Source of the DNA: JAAYUD01 sp963676865
GTDB lineage: Bacteria; Bacteroidota; Bacteroidia; Bacteroidales; Bacteroidaceae
Direction: 5' to 3'
Length of the DNA stretch: 64,000 nucleotides
Assembly: GCA_963676865.2 (NCBI GenBank)
Contig: CAXXSS010000001.1
Location: 1,054,001 to 1,118,000, forward strand
The notes under the pieces are model-generated. The model did no database searches, was not told the DNA's origin, and saw nothing but the letters and a program-made list of their open reading frames with translations. The position numbers and the translations under genes were made by a program. Positions 58,661 through 64,000 of the stretch are shown one piece after another; position 1 is the first letter of the stretch; the number at the start of each line of letters is the position of its first letter.

Positions 58661-60610
58661 GTGATTTCAGTAGAAAATTTAAAAGTAGAATTTAATGCAA
58701 CAGCATTATTTGCCAATGTAAATTTCGTAATAAATAAAAAAGAGTGTATCGCATTGGTCGGGAAAAACGGTGCAGGCAAAAGTACAATGCTCAAAATATT
58801 GGCAGGGCAACAACATCCTACCGCCGGAGCTGTTTCTTTACCAAAAGACACAACCATCGGATACCTGCCACAAGTAATGCTCTTTAATGACAATCGGACG
58901 GTAAAGGAAGAAGTAAGGCAAGCTTTTGACCATATTACAGATATTCAAACTACACTGGTAGCCATCAGAAAAGAGATGGATGAGCGGACGGACTATGAAA
59001 GCGAATCATATAACGAACTCCTCGAACACTTCACTCATCTCAACGAACGATATCTGATGGTGGGCGGAATGAATTATGAGGCAGAGATAGACCGCACACT
59101 CATAGGGTTAGGATTTGAGAAGAAAGATTTGGAGCGTCCGACATCCGAATTTTCGGGAGGCTGGCGAATGCGTATCGAGCTAGCGAAACTATTGTTAAGA
59201 AAGCCAGATGTATTATTACTCGACGAGCCCACCAACCATTTGGATATAGACAGTATACAATGGCTTGAAACTTTTCTGCTGACCAATCAACACGCAGTCG
59301 TTTTGGTAAGTCATGACCGGGCTTTCCTCAACAACGTGACAAACAGAACGATCGAGATAACTTGTGGAAAGATATATGACTATAAAGTAAAATATGACGA
59401 GTTTGTAGAGCTTAGAAAAGAACGTAGGGAACAACAACAGAGAGCTTACGAAAATCAACAAAAAATGATCGAAGAAACGGAGGACTTCATACGCCGCTTC
59501 CGTTGTAAGCCAACAAAAGCTGTCCAGGTACAAAGCAGAATTAAACAACTCGAAAAGATAGAACTTATTCAAGTAGATGAAGTTGATAATTCAGCCCTAA
59601 GACTTAAGTTTCCTCCTTCTATCCGAAGCGGCAGTTATCCACTGATATGCGAAGACGTCAGAAAAGCATTCGGCGAACACGAGATATTCAATAACGTCAC
59701 ATTTACTCTAAACAGAGGTGAGAAAGTCGCTTTCGTAGGACGGAACGGTGAAGGAAAATCCACCTTGGTAAAATGTCTCATGGACGAAATTTCTTTTGAG
59801 GGTAAACTAACTCTCGGACATAATGTACAAATAGGATACTTTGCACAAAATCAAGCTCAAATGCTTGACAGAGAGGTGACGGTGTTTGAGACCATAGACC
59901 AAGTTGCTACCGGTGACATTCGAATGAAGATTAGAGATATACTTGGAGCTTTTATGTTTGGAGGCGAAGCCTCTGACAAAAAAGTGAAAGTTTTATCGGG
60001 TGGCGAACGAACACGATTGGCAATGATAAAACTTTTATTAGAACCTGTCAATTTCCTCATACTTGACGAACCTACCAATCACCTAGATATGCCATCTAAA
60101 GATATTCTGAAAGATGCCATTCGCGATTTTGACGGAACCGCTATTATCGTCAGCCATGACCGCGATTTCCTTGACGGGTTAGTGACAAAAGTATACGAAT
60201 TTGGTAACGGTAAAGTAAGAGAGCATCTTTGTGGCATCTATGATTATTTGCAGGAACGAAACATTGAATCTCTTGCCGAGTTGCAAAAGAGCAGCGGAGA
60301 AAAGACGCCCAGCACTACGAATAATGAAGAAAATCATGTATCGGAGAGTAAGTTATCTTACGAGGCGCAAAAGGAGTTCAACCGCAACAAGAAAAAATTA
60401 GAGAAACAAATAAAAGATTGCGAAAAAGAAATCAGCCAATTGGATGCTGCCATCAAAATTCTTGAAGAAAAGATGGCAACCGTAGAAGGTGCAACAGATA
60501 TAACTCTATACGAAAAGCATGGAAATCTTAAAAAGCAATTGGAAGAGTCGATGGAAGAATGGGAAACAGTCTCTAATAAATTGGATGAATTAGAGAACAA
60601 TAATAAATAA
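58661..60610 (+). CDS. ABC-F family ATP-binding protein
   Basis: A 649-residue protein with two ATPase domains joined by the P-tRNA-interaction linker. Walker A motifs GKNGAGKST and GRNGEGKST, and LSGGERTRLAM and LLLDEPTNHLD in both halves, are clear. The C-terminus (about 565-649) is a coiled coil. ABC-F proteins act on the ribosome, usually at stalled complexes. It starts at GTG. The following M13 peptidase gene begins 19 bp after its stop, so co-transcription is possible. Confidence 0.92.
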   Translation: MISVENLKVEFNATALFANVNFVINKKECIALVGKNGAGKSTMLKILAGQQHPTAGAVSLPKDTTIGYLPQVMLFNDNRTVKEEVRQAFDHITDIQTTLVAIRKEMDERTDYESESYNELLEHFTHLNERYLMVGGMNYEAEIDRTLIGLGFEKKDLERPTSEFSGGWRMRIELAKLLLRKPDVLLLDEPTNHLDIDSIQWLETFLLTNQHAVVLVSHDRAFLNNVTNRTIEITCGKIYDYKVKYDEFVELRKERREQQQRAYENQQKMIEETEDFIRRFRCKPTKAVQVQSRIKQLEKIELIQVDEVDNSALRLKFPPSIRSGSYPLICEDVRKAFGEHEIFNNVTFTLNRGEKVAFVGRNGEGKSTLVKCLMDEISFEGKLTLGHNVQIGYFAQNQAQMLDREVTVFETIDQVATGDIRMKIRDILGAFMFGGEASDKKVKVLSGGERTRLAMIKLLLEPVNFLILDEPTNHLDMPSKDILKDAIRDFDGTAIIVSHDRDFLDGLVTKVYEFGNGKVREHLCGIYDYLQERNIESLAELQKSSGEKTPSTTNNEENHVSESKLSYEAQKEFNRNKKKLEKQIKDCEKEISQLDAAIKILEEKMATVEGATDITLYEKHGNLKKQLEESMEEWETVSNKLDELENNNK

Positions 60611-60628
60611 TATTACCAACAATAAATA

Positions 60629-62671
60629 ATGCCTATGAAATTACTTAATTTATTACCTTTAGGGGTTGTATGTATGATGTCAATGGGAGTTAGTAAAACT
60701 AGTGCACAGACACTAAAGAGCGGTATCGATCTATCAAACTTAGACAAGACTGCTAATCCGGGAACTGATTTTTATCAGTTCGCTTGCGGAGGTTGGATGA
60801 AACAACATCCACTTACAGCAGAATATGCTCGTTTCGGTTCTTTTGATATGGTTGCCGAGAACAATAAAAACCAGTTGAAAGGTTTGATTCTAAAGTTGGC
60901 TGAGAATAAAAACAATGCTCAAGGAAGCTTAGCTCAAAAAGTCGGAGATGTTTATAACATGGCAATGGACAGCATAACACTGAACAAACAAGGTGTAACG
61001 CCATTAAAAGCAGACCTCGCTAAAATATCAGCTATCCGTACCCGCACTCAACTTTATACAATATTGGGAGATCTTCGCCGTTTTGGTTGTGATCCGTTCT
61101 TCAGTCTGTATATTGGAGCCGACGACAAGAATAGTAAAGCCAACCTACTCCAATTTGGACAAGGTGGACTTTCTTTAGGAGAACGCGACTATTACTTGGA
61201 ACAAAGTGCCAAGATGAAAGATATCCGTGCCAAATACCTAAAGTTTATTGTTAAGATGTTCCGTTTAGCTGGATATGACGCAACAGCGGCTCAAAATGCT
61301 TCAAAATATGTAATGGCTATTGAAACCAGATTGGCAAAAATAGCTCGTGCTCAAGAAGCATTGCGTGATCCTTACAAGAACTATAACAAGATGACTATTG
61401 ATCAAGTAAAATCCAAATGGTCAACCTTCGGATGGAACAATTTCTTAGATCACGCTGGACTTTCAGCTGCGAAAGAGATCAATATAGGGCAACCTGAATC
61501 TATAGGCGAAGTAGCAAAAATAACAGCGACACTCCCACTAAAAGAGATCATCGCTTATTTACAATGGAATATTATCAATGGCGGTGCTTCCGAATTGAGT
61601 GATGCTTTCATTGAAGCACAATTTGATTTTTATGGCCGTACCATGTCAGGCCGTCAACAAAACAGACCAAGATGGAAACGTGCCGTGTCGGCAGTTGACG
61701 GAGCCCTTGGCGAAGCTGTAGGGAAAATGTATGTTGAGGAGTATTTTCCTGCATCATCAAAAGAGCGTATGATACAACTGGTCAAGAACCTACAGAAATC
61801 ATTATCGGAACGTATCCAGGGACTAGCTTGGATGAGCGATGCCACTAAAGAAAAGGCACAAGAGAAACTTGCCGCTTTCCGCATTAAAATCGGTTATCCC
61901 GACAAATGGAAAGATTACTCTAAACTCGACATTAAAAACGATTCCTATTATGCTAACATGAAACGCGCTTCAGAATGGGAATACGATCGTATGCTCGAAA
62001 AGTTGGGCAAACCTGTCGATCCGGACGAATGGTTGATGACTCCACAGACGGTTAATGCTTATTACAACCCTACAACCAACGAGATTTGTTTCCCTGCGGG
62101 CATTCTACAATATCCTTTCTTTGATATGAAAGCCGATGATGCATTTAATTATGGTGCTATCGGTGTAGTAATAGGTCACGAAATGACTCACGGATTCGAC
62201 GATCAAGGACGGCAATACGATAAAGAAGGAAATCTGAAAGATTGGTGGACAGCCGAAGACGGCAAAAACTTCGAGACTCGTGCTAAAGTAATGTCCGACT
62301 TCTTCAACAATATTACCGTCGCTCCTGGATTAAAAGCAAATGGACAATTGACACTCGGCGAAAACATTGCTGATCACGGTGGATTGCAAGTTTCTTACAA
62401 TGCATTCAAAAATGCCATGAAAGAGGCTCCACTTACTACCATAGACGGCTTTACTCCCGAACAACGATTCTTCCTTGCCTATGCCAATGTTTGGGCTGGC
62501 AACATCCGCCCTGAGCAGATACTAAACCAGACTAAGAGCGATCCTCACGCATTAGGTAAATGGCGGGTTGACGGTGCCCTTCCTCAAATCGGTGCCTGGT
62601 ATGAAGCATTCGGAATACAACCTTCAGATTCAATGTATTTACCGGTAGAAAAAAGAGTTTCTATCTGGTAG
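60629..62671 (+). CDS. M13-family (neprilysin-like) zinc metallopeptidase
   Basis: A 680-residue secreted or membrane-facing peptidase: signal peptide at about 1-26, a helical N-terminal domain, and the catalytic domain with the zinc motif HEMTHGFDDQG and the third ligand Glu in GENIADHGG. It cleaves short peptides on the amino side of hydrophobic residues. Bacteroides usually has several such enzymes. The exact natural substrate is unknown. Confidence 0.92.
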   Translation: MPMKLLNLLPLGVVCMMSMGVSKTSAQTLKSGIDLSNLDKTANPGTDFYQFACGGWMKQHPLTAEYARFGSFDMVAENNKNQLKGLILKLAENKNNAQGSLAQKVGDVYNMAMDSITLNKQGVTPLKADLAKISAIRTRTQLYTILGDLRRFGCDPFFSLYIGADDKNSKANLLQFGQGGLSLGERDYYLEQSAKMKDIRAKYLKFIVKMFRLAGYDATAAQNASKYVMAIETRLAKIARAQEALRDPYKNYNKMTIDQVKSKWSTFGWNNFLDHAGLSAAKEINIGQPESIGEVAKITATLPLKEIIAYLQWNIINGGASELSDAFIEAQFDFYGRTMSGRQQNRPRWKRAVSAVDGALGEAVGKMYVEEYFPASSKERMIQLVKNLQKSLSERIQGLAWMSDATKEKAQEKLAAFRIKIGYPDKWKDYSKLDIKNDSYYANMKRASEWEYDRMLEKLGKPVDPDEWLMTPQTVNAYYNPTTNEICFPAGILQYPFFDMKADDAFNYGAIGVVIGHEMTHGFDDQGRQYDKEGNLKDWWTAEDGKNFETRAKVMSDFFNNITVAPGLKANGQLTLGENIADHGGLQVSYNAFKNAMKEAPLTTIDGFTPEQRFFLAYANVWAGNIRPEQILNQTKSDPHALGKWRVDGALPQIGAWYEAFGIQPSDSMYLPVEKRVSIW

Positions 62672-62689
62672 TTCTATACTTATTATAAA

Positions 62690-62744
62690 TTCGCCCGCAA
62701 AAATGATTAACGAATAAACATTTATTCGTAACTTTGCGGGCGAA
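62690..62744. promoter_or_regulatory. Large hairpin overlapping the purH -7 element
   Basis: TTCGCCCGCAAA (62690-62701) pairs with TTTGCGGGCGAA (62733-62744), and ACGAATAAA (62710-62718) with TTTATTCGT (62721-62729) inside. The -7 element TAACTTTG (62729-62736) lies in the right arm. It can serve as terminator for the M13 gene and as part of the purH promoter. Confidence 0.7.
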
Positions 62745-62767
62745 TATATATAAATAACAATATCGAA

Positions 62768-64000
62768 ATGTCAGAGCCCAAGAAAATTAAAACCGCACTT
62801 ATTTCCGTCTTTCATAAAGACGGATTGGACGAAATCATCGAAAGACTTCACGCAGACGGCGTTGAGTTTTTGTCAACAGGAGGTACACGTCAGTTCATTG
62901 AATCAAAAGGGTTTGCATGCAAAGCAGTAGAAGACCTCACCACTTATCCTTCTATATTAGGCGGACGAGTAAAAACTTTGCATCCAAAAGTTTTTGGAGG
63001 CATTCTTTGCCGTCGCGATGTAACTGAAGACCAAAAACAAATTGCTCAATACGAGATACCCGAAATAGATTTGGTCATCGTCGATTTATATCCTTTCGAA
63101 GAAACGGTTACTTCGGGCGCTTCTGAACAAGATATTATAGAGAAAATAGATATAGGTGGCATTTCACTCATCCGTGCTGCTGCCAAAAATCACAAAGATG
63201 TAATTATAGTAGCCTCAAAAGATCAATATAAACCATTGTTGGATATGTTAAACGAGCATGGCGCTACTTCTACAATGGAAGAACGCCGTTGGTTCGCTAA
63301 AGAAGCTTTCGGTGTATCATCCTATTACGATACTCACATATTCAATTACTTTGATGGAGAAGAACATACAGCATTCCGTAGCGCTTTTAACGATCAAAAG
63401 ATGTTGCGCTATGGAGAGAACCCTCATCAGAAAGGTTATTTCTTCGGAGATCTGGACGCTATCTTCGACCAAATTCACGGAAAGGAAATTTCATATAACA
63501 ATCTGACAGATATCAATGCAGCAATCGAACTCATAGACGAGTTTGAAGAAACCACCTTCGCAGTTCTAAAACACAACAACGCTTGTGGTATAGCTTCTCG
63601 CCCAACAGTACTCGATGCTTGGAAAGATGCTCTAGCCGGTGATCCAGTTTCGGCCTACGGTGGCGTGCTAATTACCAATGCCCCTATCGATAAAGAGGCT
63701 GCCGAGGAAATAGGCAAAATATTCTTTGAAGTAATTATCGCTCCCGATTATGATGTCGATGCACTTGACATCTTGACCCAAAAGAAGAACCGTATTATTT
63801 TGGTTCGCAAAGATGCCAAATTCCCAAAGATGCAATTCCATTCTTTACTAAATGGCGTTCAATTCCAGGAGAGAGATTTGGACATTGAGACAAAATCGGA
63901 TTTAAACGTTGTGACAGAAAAAGCCCCGACAGATACAGAAATAGAAGACATGCTCTTCGCAAATAAAATTGTAAAAAATAGCAAATCCAATACGATTGTT
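62768..64000 (+). CDS. purH: Bifunctional AICAR formyltransferase / IMP cyclohydrolase (3' end outside the window)
   Basis: The ATG at 62768 opens MSEPKKIKTALISV. Residues about 8-140 are the MGS-like IMP cyclohydrolase domain (STGGTRQFIE, LGGRVKTLHPKVFGGIL, VIVDLYPFEETV) and the rest is the AICAR formyltransferase domain (LRYGENPHQKGYFFG, VLKHNNACGIAS, VSAYGGVLITN). It performs the last two steps of de novo purine synthesis. At least 411 codons lie in the window; about 100 residues of a standard PurH are cut off. Confidence 0.97.
   Translation, partial: MSEPKKIKTALISVFHKDGLDEIIERLHADGVEFLSTGGTRQFIESKGFACKAVEDLTTYPSILGGRVKTLHPKVFGGILCRRDVTEDQKQIAQYEIPEIDLVIVDLYPFEETVTSGASEQDIIEKIDIGGISLIRAAAKNHKDVIIVASKDQYKPLLDMLNEHGATSTMEERRWFAKEAFGVSSYYDTHIFNYFDGEEHTAFRSAFNDQKMLRYGENPHQKGYFFGDLDAIFDQIHGKEISYNNLTDINAAIELIDEFEETTFAVLKHNNACGIASRPTVLDAWKDALAGDPVSAYGGVLITNAPIDKEAAEEIGKIFFEVIIAPDYDVDALDILTQKKNRIILVRKDAKFPKMQFHSLLNGVQFQERDLDIETKSDLNVVTEKAPTDTEIEDMLFANKIVKNSKSNTIV

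Overview
The window comes from a Bacteroides-type chromosome (order Bacteroidales). The evidence is a Bacteroides-like 16S/23S/5S operon with Ile and Ala spacer tRNAs, promoters of the TTTG / TAnnTTTG type in front of several genes, an arginine gene cluster of the kind used with succinylated intermediates, ECF sigma/FecR regulation, and many STN or CarboxypepD_reg proteins. The species cannot be fixed from the sequence alone.

Layout. 1-4007: 5' part of a TamB-like outer-membrane assembly gene (minus). 4222-7345: a VOC protein, then a LiaF-like membrane gene and a LytTR regulator; the LiaF-like gene is split by a complete IS982-family element with a 6-bp target duplication. 7888-12852: a tight minus-strand run of nine small enzyme genes (two GNATs, one of them frameshifted, a Nei/Fpg-like glycosylase, a PNPOx-like protein, VOC, sugar O-acetyltransferase, TfoX-N, flavin reductase, DUF3795). 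13118-17407: two related CarboxypepD_reg proteins bracket an ECF sigma factor and a FecR anti-sigma factor. 17376-20390: two minus-strand glycosidases (GH89, GH16). 22803-29460: tRNA-Pro, aroB and the rRNA operon (all minus). 30104-33379: two EamA transporters and a transglutaminase-like protein. 33485-37913: argR, GNAT, argG, argC and argD (one minus-strand operon with an ARG-box-like site). 43021-46125: proC, XRE-cupin regulator and acyl-CoA ligase. 46291-52043: a five-gene MacAB-TolC-like exporter (minus). 52256-64000: ROK glucokinase, DUF349 protein, rsmA, a flippase-like membrane protein, ABC-F ATPase, M13 peptidase and the start of purH.

The most unusual part is a family of about 1-kb non-coding elements present at least three times (20650-22706, 38052-42936, 53456-54328). 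The best-preserved copy has imperfect terminal inverted repeats of about 24 bp. Two copies carry an IS3-family insertion and one of these also carries an IS66 element. Inside the family, a 22-bp stretch between 8-bp inverted repeats lies in opposite orientations in different copies, and a 64-nt hairpin keeps its pairing through a compensatory base change. The two IS3 copies face each other across 16 kb that holds the rRNA operon and the arginine operon, so this region is a candidate for inversion.
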